Shown: piece by piece, positions 53,562 through 62,530 of the stretch
Layout of the letters: the number at the start of each line of letters is the position of its first letter
How positions within the stretch are numbered: the stretch's first letter is position 1
NCBI RefSeq assembly: GCF_004751985.1
Contig: NZ_CP038492.1
Span: forward strand, 1,116,001-1,180,000
DNA from: Rhodophyticola sp. CCM32
Lineage (GTDB): Bacteria; Pseudomonadota; Alphaproteobacteria; Rhodobacterales; Rhodobacteraceae
Direction: 5' to 3'
Length of the DNA stretch: 64,000 nucleotides
Made by a program: the position numbers and the translations under genes
Notes under the pieces: model-generated
The model's database searches: none
What the model was told of the DNA's origin: nothing
What the model saw: the letters and a program-made list of their open reading frames with translations, nothing else

Positions 53562-54593
53562 TCAGTTGAACATCCCCACCAGATCGACACTGCTTTTCCG
53601 ACCGATCTTGTCGAAATGCGTCTCCAGAAACGCCTCGCATGCGGCCCGCCCTGCGGCGCGCAACTGGTGGAGGATCTGCGGCGTGGCCACCATTTTCGTG
53701 GCCACTGACAGTTTCGCCATCAGCGCGTCATCAGACACCATATGGATCAGGACATTCTTCATTGTGCCGGGGCGCAGATGTTCATCGCGCAACAGGCGCT
53801 GGACAAATTCAATGGCGCGCAATTCGCGCAACAGCGAGGAATTGAAGCTGATCTCATTCACCCGGTTCTGAATGGCCCGGGCCGAAACCGGCACCTCATC
53901 GCGATAAAGCGGGTTGATGTTCACAATCAGAATATCGCTTGGCAACCTGTTCCGGAACAATGGAAAAAGCGCCGGATTGCCGGTGTAACCACCGTCCCAA
54001 TAGGCCTCCACCCTGCCGGTTGCAGGGTCTTCGATCTCCACCGCCTGAAACATCGTCGGCAGACAGGCAGAGGCCATGATCGCATTCGGCGTGATCTGGT
54101 CACCGGTAAAGATTCGAATTTTGCCGCTGCGCACATTGGTGGCACAGATATGAAGCTCTGGCCCGTCATCGCAACAGATCGCGTCATAGCGAAGCCGTTT
54201 GACAATGGGGTGCAGCGGGTTCCGGTAAAACGGGCCATAGCTGTAAGGGCTGACCATACGCGACATCGTGTCGGAAAGTGCAAAGGGCAGCGAGGTTTCG
54301 ATCAGCGATGAGATCGCAGAGGGAGAGGCGGCGTTGAGCCAGGGGGCAAAGGCCCGATCGGTGATCGCGCCGACCTGTTCCCAGACCCATTGCAGATTGT
54401 CCTGCGCCAGCGCCCGGCTGCCACGCGACAGGCCCGCCTTGACAGCCGCCCCGTTCAACGCCCCGGCAGATGTGCCGGACATCGCCGCAATCTCGATCCC
54501 GGGTGTGTCCAGAATGGTGTCGAGAACACCCCAGGTAAAGGCGCCATGCGCGCCGCCGCCCTGCAGGGCCAGATTGATGCGTTTCACTGTCAT
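53562..54593 (-). CDS. Patatin-like phospholipase
   Basis: 343 residues. Oxyanion loop GGGAHGAF, nucleophile elbow GTSAG (Ser catalytic), and the dyad Asp in YWDGGYTGNP. Cytosolic Ser-Asp lipid acyl hydrolase. Genes of this type often follow 3-hydroxybutyrate dehydrogenase in Rhodobacterales and have been proposed to act in polyhydroxybutyrate or lipid mobilisation; this is by context only. ATG 54593 (MTVKRINLALQGGGAHG) lies 16 bp after the bdhA stop. Confidence 0.88.
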   Translation of the reverse strand: MTVKRINLALQGGGAHGAFTWGVLDTILDTPGIEIAAMSGTSAGALNGAAVKAGLSRGSRALAQDNLQWVWEQVGAITDRAFAPWLNAASPSAISSLIETSLPFALSDTMSRMVSPYSYGPFYRNPLHPIVKRLRYDAICCDDGPELHICATNVRSGKIRIFTGDQITPNAIMASACLPTMFQAVEIEDPATGRVEAYWDGGYTGNPALFPLFRNRLPSDILIVNINPLYRDEVPVSARAIQNRVNEISFNSSLLRELRAIEFVQRLLRDEHLRPGTMKNVLIHMVSDDALMAKLSVATKMVATPQILHQLRAAGRAACEAFLETHFDKIGRKSSVDLVGMFN

Positions 54594-54609
54594 GTCGGGC
54601 CTTGTCTGT

Positions 54610-55395
54610 TCAAAGCGCCGTCCAGCCGCCATCGACGCTGATCGTGGTGCCGGTGATCTGCGCCGCCGCATCCGAGCACAGGAATGCCGCCGTGCCGCCC
54701 ATCTGTTCGACGGTGGCGAATTCTTTCGAGGGTTGGCGTTTCAGCATGACATTCTTGATCACCTCGTCCCGGCCCATATCGTATTCCTTCATCGTGTCGG
54801 GGATCTGCGCCTCGACCAGCGGGGTCAGAACATAGCCCGGGCAGATGGCATTGGCGGTGATCGGCTCTTCGGCGGTTTCCAGCGCCGTGGTTTTGGTCAG
54901 CCCGACAATCCCGTGTTTGGCCGCGATATAGGCGGATTTATAGGGGGAGGCGGTCAGCCCATGGGCCGAAGCGATATTGATGACACGGCCCCAGCCCGCG
55001 GCGCGCATCATTGGCAGGGCAGCGGCGGTGGTGTGGAAGGCCGAGCTGAGATTGATCGCGAGGATCGCATCCCATTTCTCGGGCGGAAATTCATCAATCG
55101 CGGCCACATGCTGAATGCCCGCATTGTTGATCAGGATATCGCAGGCCTTCGCCTGCGCGATCAGCGCCCGGCAGTCCTCACCCTTGGACATATCGGCCTT
55201 GATATAGCGCGCGGTGACGCCTGTGGCCTCTGCAATCCCGGCGGCGATCGCATGATCCTCATCCCGGTCGGTGAAACTGTTGAGCACCACATCCGCGCCC
55301 GCGCGGGCCAGTTCCCGGGCGATGCCCAGACCGATACCGGAATTTGATCCGGTGATGACAGCGGTTTTGCCGGAAAGATCGGTGGTGAGGGCCAT
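54610..55395 (-). CDS. bdhA: 3-hydroxybutyrate dehydrogenase
   Basis: 261-residue short-chain dehydrogenase oxidising D-3-hydroxybutyrate to acetoacetate with NAD. NAD motif TGSNSGIGLGIA, NNAG in ILINNAGIQHVAAIDEFPPE, catalytic Ser in INIASAHGLTASP, YxxxK in SAYIAAKHGIVGLTK, C-terminal ITGTTISVDGGWTAL. Full-length identity of the signature segments with bacterial BdhA (NAICPGYVLTPLVEAQIPD) supports the name. Forms an operon with the patatin gene. Confidence 0.92.
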   Translation of the reverse strand: MALTTDLSGKTAVITGSNSGIGLGIARELARAGADVVLNSFTDRDEDHAIAAGIAEATGVTARYIKADMSKGEDCRALIAQAKACDILINNAGIQHVAAIDEFPPEKWDAILAINLSSAFHTTAAALPMMRAAGWGRVINIASAHGLTASPYKSAYIAAKHGIVGLTKTTALETAEEPITANAICPGYVLTPLVEAQIPDTMKEYDMGRDEVIKNVMLKRQPSKEFATVEQMGGTAAFLCSDAAAQITGTTISVDGGWTAL

Positions 55396-55621
55396 GGGGA
55401 ATGCTCCTGATGCCTATTGGTTTTGTCACAATTGCGGAAACTGTAATGCTGCAACTGCACAATGGATAGGGGGCAGCTACTCAATCACGACCTGTTCATC
55501 TGGAGAATGTGCTATTCCGGCTCGAGACAGGTATCAGGAGAGGGATACGGCCTTCCAGGAGGGGTCGGCAGAATGGCAATTGCGGGGCTATTACGGTCAC
55601 ACAGGCACCGCGTGTTACCGA

Positions 55622-55650
55622 CAAAAAAACGCCAGCACGAAGCTGGCGTT
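55622..55650 (-). terminator. Strong intrinsic terminator (minus strand)
   Basis: Nine-bp stem AACGCCAGC / GCTGGCGTT (55628-55650) with a five-base loop, followed on the minus strand by TTTTTTT (55629-55623, overlapping the stem end). It is the clearest Rho-independent terminator in the window, yet no minus-strand gene lies just upstream of it. Confidence 0.8.
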
Positions 55651-55697
55651 AAGTTATTGAGGCAGGTTTCATACAGGCAAGAAACCTATCGAGCAGT
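55622..55697 (-). ncRNA. Candidate small RNA with own promoter and intrinsic terminator
   Basis: On the minus strand a promoter (TTGGAC, N18, TATAAA) is followed by about 76 bases holding hairpin GGTTTC-N10-GAAACC (55686-55665) and then hairpin AACGCCAGC-TTCGT-GCTGGCGTT with a run of seven T's. No protein-coding frame fits on this strand between 55697 and 55622, and the next minus-strand gene (bdhA) starts 227 bp further on with its own leader. The 55396-55812 gap otherwise contains nothing recognised. Confidence 0.55.
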
Positions 55698-55703
55698 GAC
55701 CCC

Positions 55704-55733
55704 TTTATAAGCAATGGCTTGCTCAGAGTCCAA
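55704..55733 (-). promoter_or_regulatory. Predicted promoter of the candidate sRNA
   Basis: TTGGAC (55733-55728) as -35 and TATAAA (55709-55704) as -10, spacer 18 bases, minus strand. Start predicted near 55697. Confidence 0.5.
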
Positions 55734-55812
55734 CCGAAAAGTTTGTAATGACCGGGTTGCGCGGATAGCGTTGGGGTAAAGGCAAACAAAGCATTCAGAG
55801 GACTGTTCACAA

Positions 55813-57624
55813 ATGCGCGCAGATTGTTTCATCAGGTTTTTGGCGTCTTTAGGGGCTTTTGCGATTCTCACTACCACTGCTTGGGCCGAGCCACGATATG
55901 GCATCGCTATGTATGGGGAGCCTGCCTTGCCCCCGGGTTTTGAGCATCTGCCCTATGCCAATCCTGATGCCCCGATAGGCGGTCGGATCGTGACCGGTGA
56001 GGTGGGCAGTTACGACAGTCTGAACCCGCATAGCCGGGTGGGCAACGTGCCGTGGCAGTTGCGCTTTCTTGCTTACGAATCACTTATGGGCCGGTCCTAT
56101 GACGAACCTTTCACGCTTTACGGGCTGTTGGCCGAATCGGTTGAGGCCGATCCCGATGGCGCATGGGTGGAGTTTCATCTGCGCCCCGAGGCCCGGTTTT
56201 CCGATGGCAGCCCGGTAACGGTGGAGGATGTGATCTGGTCCTATGAGACACTCGGGACCATCGGGCATCCGCGCTATCTGAACGCCTGGACGAATGTGGC
56301 CACAATCGAACCGGCGGGCGCGCGTGGGGTGCGCCTGAGATTTGTGGAACCCAATCGCGAGATGGCGCTGATCATGGGGATGCGCCCGATCCTTCAGGCC
56401 GCCCAGTGGGACGGGGTGGATTTCGCCAACAGCGGGATGGAAGTGGTGCCGATCACATCAGCGCCATATGTGATCACTGATTATCAGGCCGGGCGCTATG
56501 TCTCGCTGACCCGCAATCCCGATTACTGGGGTGCCGATCTGCCATTCCGGCGCGGCACCAATGTGATCGACGAGGTGCGGCTTGAGTTTTTCGGCGATGC
56601 CACCGCGATGTTCGAAGCGTTCAGTTCCGGGCTGATCAACACGATCCGCGAAACCAACGCCGCAAACTGGGAACAGAATTACGATTTCCCGCGCGCGCAA
56701 TCCGGCGAGATTGTGAAATCCATCATCCCGCATCAGCGCCCCACAGGCATGACCGGGTTCGTGATGAACACCCGCAACCGGGTTTTTGAAGATTGGCGTG
56801 TGCGCCAGGCGATGATCGAGGCGTTCAATTTTGAATTCATCAATCAGGCGGTCAATGGCGGCACCGAACCGCGCATCACCTCTTACTTCGCCAATTCCAC
56901 GCTTGGGATGGAACCGGGGCCCGCCACCGGTCTGGTTGCGGACCTGCTGGCGCCTTTTGCCGATGACCTGCTGCCCGGTGCGATGGAAGGGTATCAGATG
57001 CCGGTTTCAGACGGGTCCGAGGCCAACCGGTCCGGCACCCGCACCGCGCTGCGCCTGATGGAAGAGGCGGGGTACACGGTGGAAAACGGCGTGATGGTGG
57101 ATGCCGATGGCGAGCCCTTCAGCTTCGAGATCCTGTTGCAACAGGGGTCATCCGAAAACCAGTCGATCATCAATATCTATGCAGAGGCGCTGAACCGGAT
57201 CGGGATCACCCCCGCTATTTCAATCGTCGACAGCGCCCAGTATCGCGAACGCACGGATGCGTTTGACTTTGATATGACCTATTTCCAGCGCGGCCTGTCA
57301 TTGAGCCCCGGCAATGAGCAGCGGCTTTACTGGGGCTGTGAGATGGCCGAAACCGAAGGCTCGCGCAATCTGATGGGGGCCTGTGATCCGGCGATCGAGG
57401 CGATGATCGACCGGATGCTGACCTCAGACAGTCTGGAAGAATATCAGGCCGCCATACGGGCGATGGACCGGGTCTTGACCTCAGGGCGCTATGTGGTGCC
57501 GATCTGGTTTTTGCCATACGCGCGCATCGCCCATGTGCGGGACCTGCATTACCCTGACCATCTGCCGATCTATGGCGATTTCCTGGGCTTCCAGCCCGAT
57601 GTCTGGTGGTACGCAGACGAATAG
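55813..57624 (+). CDS. Extracellular solute-binding protein family 5 (oligopeptide-type, YejA-like)
   Basis: 603 residues with a Sec signal (FIRFLASLGAFAILTTTAWA, cut before EPRYG). SBP_bac_5 features: GGRIVTGEVGSYDSLNPHS, LAESVEADPDGAWVEFHLRP, RFSDGSPVTVEDVIWSYETL, NPDYWGADLPFRRGT, VRQAMIEAFNFEFIN, and C-terminal VPIWFLPYARIAHVRDLHYP. Binds oligopeptides or a similar substrate for an ABC importer, and the YejA-like subtype is linked to larger peptides (microcin C-type). No permease or ATPase genes follow: the next gene is on the opposite strand, so it is an orphan here. Confidence 0.85.
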   Translation: MRADCFIRFLASLGAFAILTTTAWAEPRYGIAMYGEPALPPGFEHLPYANPDAPIGGRIVTGEVGSYDSLNPHSRVGNVPWQLRFLAYESLMGRSYDEPFTLYGLLAESVEADPDGAWVEFHLRPEARFSDGSPVTVEDVIWSYETLGTIGHPRYLNAWTNVATIEPAGARGVRLRFVEPNREMALIMGMRPILQAAQWDGVDFANSGMEVVPITSAPYVITDYQAGRYVSLTRNPDYWGADLPFRRGTNVIDEVRLEFFGDATAMFEAFSSGLINTIRETNAANWEQNYDFPRAQSGEIVKSIIPHQRPTGMTGFVMNTRNRVFEDWRVRQAMIEAFNFEFINQAVNGGTEPRITSYFANSTLGMEPGPATGLVADLLAPFADDLLPGAMEGYQMPVSDGSEANRSGTRTALRLMEEAGYTVENGVMVDADGEPFSFEILLQQGSSENQSIINIYAEALNRIGITPAISIVDSAQYRERTDAFDFDMTYFQRGLSLSPGNEQRLYWGCEMAETEGSRNLMGACDPAIEAMIDRMLTSDSLEEYQAAIRAMDRVLTSGRYVVPIWFLPYARIAHVRDLHYPDHLPIYGDFLGFQPDVWWYADE

Positions 57625-57650
57625 AGCCAAACCAAACCCGGCGCGGGGCG

Positions 57651-58370
57651 TCACTCCGCCGCGTCGGGGGTTTTGGCCGGGATAACCTGCGGCTCCGCTG
57701 CGGGGGTCTGGCCATTGGGGTAGACCAGCCCGGCCGAGATCACCAGTTTTGCCGCGTCTTCCACGCTCATATCCAGCACCTGCACATCCCTGCGCGGCAC
57801 GAACAGCAGAAACCCCGAGGTCGGGTTCGGCGTGGTCGGCAGAAAGACCGAAACCATTTCCTGCTCATTACTGGCTGCGATTTCGCCTTTCGCGGTGGTC
57901 GAGATGAAGGCAATCGCCCAGATCCCTGCGCGCGGATATTCCACCAGACAGGCCTTGTCGAAATTCTGCTCCCCCTGGGAGACAACCGTTTCAACAATCT
58001 GCTTCACACCGGAATAGAGCGTGCGCACCCCGGGCACGCTCAACACCAGGGATTCCGCCCATTTGATCAGCGACCGGCCAATCAGCCCCTTGGCGGTCCA
58101 GCCGATAATCACCGTGAAAATCAGAAAAGTGGCAACCCCAAGGCCGCGCACATCCACCTCAAGCCCGGTGTGATGGCGGATCAGCAGCACCGGATTATAA
58201 GCGTTGGGGATGAAGGGCAGAACCCAGCCATCGACCCAGCCGATCACCGACCAGATCAGCCAGACCGTCAGACCGATCGGGGCGATCACCACCAGACCGG
58301 TCAGAAAATTCGCCCGCAGCGAAGAGAAAAAACCACGTTTCGGTGGCGGAGGTGTCTCAGGCAGTTGCAT
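57651..58370 (-). CDS. DUF502 domain-containing membrane protein
   Basis: 239 residues. Two hydrophobic helices (FLTGLVVIAPIGLTVWLIWS and LGVATFLIFTVIIGWTAKGL) and the family segments LPFIPNAYNP, VPGVRTLYSGVKQIVETVVS, CLVEYPRAGIWAIAFISTTA, VSVFLPTTPNPTSGFLLFVP. Conserved in bacteria and plants (COV-like); molecular function unknown. Monocistronic. Confidence 0.88.
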   Translation of the reverse strand: MQLPETPPPPKRGFFSSLRANFLTGLVVIAPIGLTVWLIWSVIGWVDGWVLPFIPNAYNPVLLIRHHTGLEVDVRGLGVATFLIFTVIIGWTAKGLIGRSLIKWAESLVLSVPGVRTLYSGVKQIVETVVSQGEQNFDKACLVEYPRAGIWAIAFISTTAKGEIAASNEQEMVSVFLPTTPNPTSGFLLFVPRRDVQVLDMSVEDAAKLVISAGLVYPNGQTPAAEPQVIPAKTPDAAE

Positions 58371-58443
58371 CTATCGGCAGATCCAGAATTTCGTATCTTC
58401 TCATTTAGGGGGGATGCCGCAAGCGTACAAGCGGCGCATTGGC

Positions 58444-59355
58444 TCAGGCCAGGGCCAATTCCACCGCAATGGCAGCCCCAAGGCGGGCATTATTCTTCAC
58501 CAGTGCGATATTCGCGCTCAGTGACCGGCCATCCGTCAACTCGAACAGACGGTTGAGAAGGAAAGGCGTGACCGCCTTGCCCGTGATGCCCGCCTTTGCC
58601 GCCTCGGTCTGGGCTCTGGCAATCAGCGGGGCCAGCATGCCGCGGCTCAATTCCTCTGCCCGGGGGATCGGGTTGGCAATCAACTGCCCGCCGGGCAGGT
58701 CAAGTGCGGCGCGGGCCCGGTGGGCGGCGGCAATCTCGGCGGCGCTGTCCATCCGCAACGGTGCACTCAACCCGCTGTCACGGGACCAGAAGGCCGGGAA
58801 AGCCTCCTGCCCGTAGGCGATCACCGGCACCCCCAGGGTTTCCAGCACTTCCAGGGTCTTGGGCAGGTCCAGAATGGCCTTGGCCCCCGCCGCGATGACC
58901 GTGACCGGCGTTTCCGACAATTCGCGCAGATCGGCCGAGATGTCGAAACTCTCCTCCGCGCCCTGATGCACACCGCCGATGCCGCCGGTGGCGAACACCT
59001 GAATGCCCGCCCGTGCGGCGCAGATCATCGTTGCGGCCACCGTGGTGGCGCCTGTGGCCCCGCTGGCAAGGGCCACCGCCAGATCGGCCCGGCTCAGCTT
59101 CATCACATCTTTGGCCCGGGCCAGCGCCTCCAGCGCCGTATCCTCCAGCCCGATATGGATTTTGCCCCCCATCACGGCGATGGTGGCGGGGGTGGCGCCT
59201 GCGGCCACAATCTCGGCCTCCACCGCGCGCGCAGTGTCCAGATTCTGCGGGTAGGGCATGCCGTGGGTGATAATGGTGCTTTCCAGCGCCACCACCGGCT
59301 TGCCCGCCGCAAGGGCCGCGTCCACGGCGCGTGACATTATGATCATGCTGTTCAT
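58444..59355 (-). CDS. psuG: Pseudouridine-5'-phosphate glycosidase
   Basis: 303 residues. Splits pseudouridine 5'-phosphate into uracil and ribose 5-phosphate. Family motifs: VALESTIITHGMPYPQNLDT, VMGGKIHIGL, LARAKDVMKLSRADLAVALA, GATTVAATMICAARAGIQVF, ATGGIGGVHQGAEESFDISAD, ILDLPKTLEVLETLGVPVIA, FYSRDSG-like FWSRDSGL. ATG 59355 overlaps the psuK stop (ATGA), so the kinase and lyase are coupled. Confidence 0.93.
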   Translation of the reverse strand: MNSMIIMSRAVDAALAAGKPVVALESTIITHGMPYPQNLDTARAVEAEIVAAGATPATIAVMGGKIHIGLEDTALEALARAKDVMKLSRADLAVALASGATGATTVAATMICAARAGIQVFATGGIGGVHQGAEESFDISADLRELSETPVTVIAAGAKAILDLPKTLEVLETLGVPVIAYGQEAFPAFWSRDSGLSAPLRMDSAAEIAAAHRARAALDLPGGQLIANPIPRAEELSRGMLAPLIARAQTEAAKAGITGKAVTPFLLNRLFELTDGRSLSANIALVKNNARLGAAIAVELALA

Positions 59356-60245
59356 AACCCGATTGATCCCGTTACATATTCTGCTGCGGCCTTCACCGCC
59401 TGGTGCAGGGCATCTTCCGGCGGCACAGCCTTTGCCTCTGCGGCGATATGGGCGGCCATGAAGGTATCGCCCGCCCCGGTGATTCGCCTTGCCTCGACCA
59501 TGGGCGGGGCGCAAACCAGAACCTGACCGTCCAGACCAAAGGCCGCCGGGCCGGCGCCATCGGTCACCAGGACCCGCCTTGCCCCTGTGGCCAGCATCGC
59601 ATGCGCCCCTGCCTCGGCACTCTCGGGCACGGTTCCGGTCAGCAATCCGGCCTCTTCACAATTGACATAAAGCGTGGCGCGCCGATGCCCCATCATCGGC
59701 CGCAACCGCTCTGCCTTGCCGGGAGAGGCGGGCGCGATCCGCAGATCCGCGGCGGCGAAAAGCGGGTTTGCGGCAATATCGGCCAGCAACCTCTGTGTCA
59801 GATTTCCGTCAATGGCGATCAGACCCGCCCAGGGCCGCGCCGCCGATCCAAGCCGGCCATCTTCCAGAGGCTGCAATATCCGCGCATCCGCGGCTTCCAG
59901 AGAATGGGCATCGGCAATCGCCGCAATCAATTCGCCCCGCGCCTCAATCGCCATATACTGATCTGTGGGCAGGTCCGGGTCGATCAGCACATATTGCATG
60001 ACCAGCCCCTGCTGCCCGCAGGCCGCCAGAAGCGCATTGCCTTCCGCGTCCCTCCCCACAACCGAGATCAGCGCCGGGGTCAGATCAAACTGCCTGAGCG
60101 TCGTCGCGATGTTCAGCGCCACACCGCCGGGCAGGCGGGTGATCCGCCCGGGCCGGTCATTGCCCGCCACCATCGGCTGCGCACAGCGCCCGATCACGTC
60201 CCACAGAACCGATCCGATACACAAGATATCCGGCGTCGCGTTCAT
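59352..60245 (-). CDS. psuK: PfkB-family pseudouridine kinase
   Basis: 297 residues. Ribokinase-like fold: DILCIGSVLWDVIGRCAQPM, LPGGVALNIATTLRQF (substrate lid), LITVVG-like LISVVGRDAEGNALL, YVNCEEAGLLTG, and the PfkB signature 2 RRITGAGDTFMAAHIA with catalytic Asp. Its coupling to psuG indicates pseudouridine as the substrate. Supplies pseudouridine 5'-phosphate for PsuG. No nucleoside transporter or nucleosidase gene is adjacent. Confidence 0.9.
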   Translation of the reverse strand: MNATPDILCIGSVLWDVIGRCAQPMVAGNDRPGRITRLPGGVALNIATTLRQFDLTPALISVVGRDAEGNALLAACGQQGLVMQYVLIDPDLPTDQYMAIEARGELIAAIADAHSLEAADARILQPLEDGRLGSAARPWAGLIAIDGNLTQRLLADIAANPLFAAADLRIAPASPGKAERLRPMMGHRRATLYVNCEEAGLLTGTVPESAEAGAHAMLATGARRVLVTDGAGPAAFGLDGQVLVCAPPMVEARRITGAGDTFMAAHIAAEAKAVPPEDALHQAVKAAAEYVTGSIGL

Positions 60246-60315
60246 GCCAGTCCCTGACGCAACCTGCGTTTATAATGCACCCGAACGCCCCTGCGCTTTG
60301 AAAGACCGGTTCCCG

Positions 60316-60405
60316 CTGACCCGCAAACCGCTATAGCCAAGCAAACCGTCTTCGTCCATGCCCGGTCCGCCCTTTCTCTGCTTGGTAAATATCCCCGCCG
60401 GAGGC
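60316..60405. repeat. Family B end remnant and inverted GCCTCCGGCGGG motif
   Basis: CGCAAACCGCTATAG at 60319-60333 matches the outer terminus of family B without its body. At 60381-60405, the reverse complement reads GCCTCCGGCGGGGATATTT, the inverted partner of 5329-5355. The rest of the 60246-60550 gap between divergent psuK and ccmF shows nothing recognised. Confidence 0.4.
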
Positions 60406-60550
60406 ATGAATCCCTTGTAACATGGCAACGCAAAAGAACGGATATACCTGCCCCAGCCGGTGCCACATCCGCGACACCAACGCGCAAGCCTGTCCGATCT
60501 GAACGCGCTATCTGGTGGCGCAGCGACATGGCAGGGCATAGACTAAAGAC

Positions 60551-62530
60551 ATGATTGTAGAACTCGGACATTTCGCCCTGATCCTGGCCTTCATGGTCGC
60601 CATCTTCCAGATGATCGTGCCGATGATCGGGGCGGCGCAGGGGCGGGCGGGCTGGATGGCGGCGGCCGAGCCTGCCGCCACGGCGCAGTTTGTGCTGACC
60701 GCGATCAGTTTCGGGGCGCTGACCTATGCATTCGTGACCTCGGATTTCTCGCTGAGCCTGGTGGTCAACAACTCCCATACGCTGAAACCGATGATCTACA
60801 AGATCAGCGGGGTCTGGGGAAATCACGAGGGCTCGCTGCTGCTCTGGGTGCTGATCCTGACGCTCTTCGGGGCGATGGCGGCCTGGTTCGGGGGCAATCT
60901 GCCGCCGACGCTGAAGGCGCGCGTGCTGGCGGTGCAATCCTCGGTCGCGGTGGCCTTTTTCGCCTTCATCCTGTTCACCTCCAACCCGTTTCTGCGGCTG
61001 GAAAATCCGCCCTTCAACGGCCATGACCTGAACCCGCTTCTGCAGGATCCGGGCCTGGCCTTCCATCCGCCGTTTCTCTACCTGGGCTATGTCGGGCTCA
61101 GCATGTCGTTTTCCTTCGCGGTTGCCGCTTTGATCGAGGGGCGCGTCGATGCGGCCTGGGGGCGGTGGGTGCGCCCCTGGACGCTCGCGGCCTGGATTTT
61201 CCTGACCATCGGCATCGGCATGGGGTCCTGGTGGGCCTATTACGAGCTTGGCTGGGGCGGGTTCTGGTTCTGGGATCCGGTGGAAAATGCCAGTTTCATG
61301 CCCTGGCTGATTTCAGCCGCGCTGCTGCATTCGGCCATCGTGGTGGAAAAACGCGAGGCCCTGAAAAGCTGGACGATCCTGCTTGCGATCCTGGCTTTCG
61401 GCTTTTCGCTGATCGGGACATTCATCGTCCGCTCCGGCGTTCTGACCTCGGTCCATGCTTTTGCCAATGATCCCGAACGGGGCATCTATATCCTGGGCAT
61501 TCTGACGCTTTTCATGGGCGGGGCCCTTCTGCTGTTTGCCCTGCGCGCCAGCATCATGGAGGCCAAGGGGGTCTTTTCCATCCTCAGCCGGGAAAGCGCC
61601 CTGGTGCTGAACAACCTGCTGCTGGCCGTGGCCTGTTTCGTGGTCTTCATCGGCACCATCTGGCCGCTGATTGCCGAGATGTTCTTTGACCGCACCCTGT
61701 CGGTCGGTCCGCCGTTTTTCAATGCGGCTTTCACCCCCTTTGTCATCGGTCTGGCGGTGGTTCTGCCGGTGGGCGCGATGCTGCCGTGGAAACGGGGCAA
61801 GATCGGCCGGGCGATGCGCCCGCTGATCGGGGCGGCGGCGCTGGCGGTGGCCGCGACATTGCTGGCCTATACAGTCTTCACCGGGCATTCCAGCCTTGGC
61901 CCGCTGGCCATCGGCCTGTCGGTCTGGCTGGTGGCCGGGGCGGGGATTGATCTGTGGTCGCGCAGCGGGCGGGGGGCGTTTGCCAAAAGGCTGGCGCGGC
62001 TGATCCGGCTGCCGCGCGCCGATTGGGGCAAGGCCGTGGCCCATGCGGGGTTTGGCATCACGCTGTTCGGCATTGCCGCCCTGACCACCTATCAGACCGA
62101 GGATATCCGCGTGGCGCAGGAAGGCGTACCCTATCAGGTGGGTGCCTATCAGATCGAGTTGCAGGAGGTCCGCCAGCTGGAAGGCCCCAATTATATCTCG
62201 ACCATGGCGACCATCGCCGTCACCGATCATGGCCGCCCGCTTGCCCTGCTTTATCCCGAGCGGCGCCTCTACCCGGTGGCGGGCATGCCCACGACCGAAG
62301 CGGCGATCGACAATGGGTTTATCCGGGATGTCTATATGGTCATCGGCGACCCGCAGGACAGGGGCGGATGGGCGGTGCGCACCCATATCAAACCCTTTGC
62401 GAACTGGATCTGGGGCGGGGCGATCATCATGGCGCTTGGCGGGGCGCTGTCGCTCAGCGACCGGCGCTATCGGATCGCGGCAGGCGCGGCGAAGGTCAAA
62501 GCGCCCTCCGCTGGAGTGCCGGCAGAATGA
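60551..62530 (+). CDS. ccmF: Cytochrome c maturation haem lyase subunit CcmF
   Basis: 659 residues, about 15 helices. Contains the WWD haem-handling motif (WGGFWFWDPVENASFMPWL), ALLHSAIVVEKREALKSWTI, NNSHTLKPMIYKISGVWGNH EGSLLLW region and conserved periplasmic histidines. Together with CcmH (next gene) it attaches haem to apocytochromes c in the periplasm, which the two cytochrome genes at 19.9-21.3 kb need. Stop overlaps the ccmH start (ATGA). Confidence 0.95.
   Translation: MIVELGHFALILAFMVAIFQMIVPMIGAAQGRAGWMAAAEPAATAQFVLTAISFGALTYAFVTSDFSLSLVVNNSHTLKPMIYKISGVWGNHEGSLLLWVLILTLFGAMAAWFGGNLPPTLKARVLAVQSSVAVAFFAFILFTSNPFLRLENPPFNGHDLNPLLQDPGLAFHPPFLYLGYVGLSMSFSFAVAALIEGRVDAAWGRWVRPWTLAAWIFLTIGIGMGSWWAYYELGWGGFWFWDPVENASFMPWLISAALLHSAIVVEKREALKSWTILLAILAFGFSLIGTFIVRSGVLTSVHAFANDPERGIYILGILTLFMGGALLLFALRASIMEAKGVFSILSRESALVLNNLLLAVACFVVFIGTIWPLIAEMFFDRTLSVGPPFFNAAFTPFVIGLAVVLPVGAMLPWKRGKIGRAMRPLIGAAALAVAATLLAYTVFTGHSSLGPLAIGLSVWLVAGAGIDLWSRSGRGAFAKRLARLIRLPRADWGKAVAHAGFGITLFGIAALTTYQTEDIRVAQEGVPYQVGAYQIELQEVRQLEGPNYISTMATIAVTDHGRPLALLYPERRLYPVAGMPTTEAAIDNGFIRDVYMVIGDPQDRGGWAVRTHIKPFANWIWGGAIIMALGGALSLSDRRYRIAAGAAKVKAPSAGVPAE

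Noticed and set aside
55462..55710. Plus-strand frame of 82 codons in the bdhA to peptide-binding protein gap
   Set aside because: No family features or ribosome-binding site; it runs through the minus-strand terminator and sRNA candidate.
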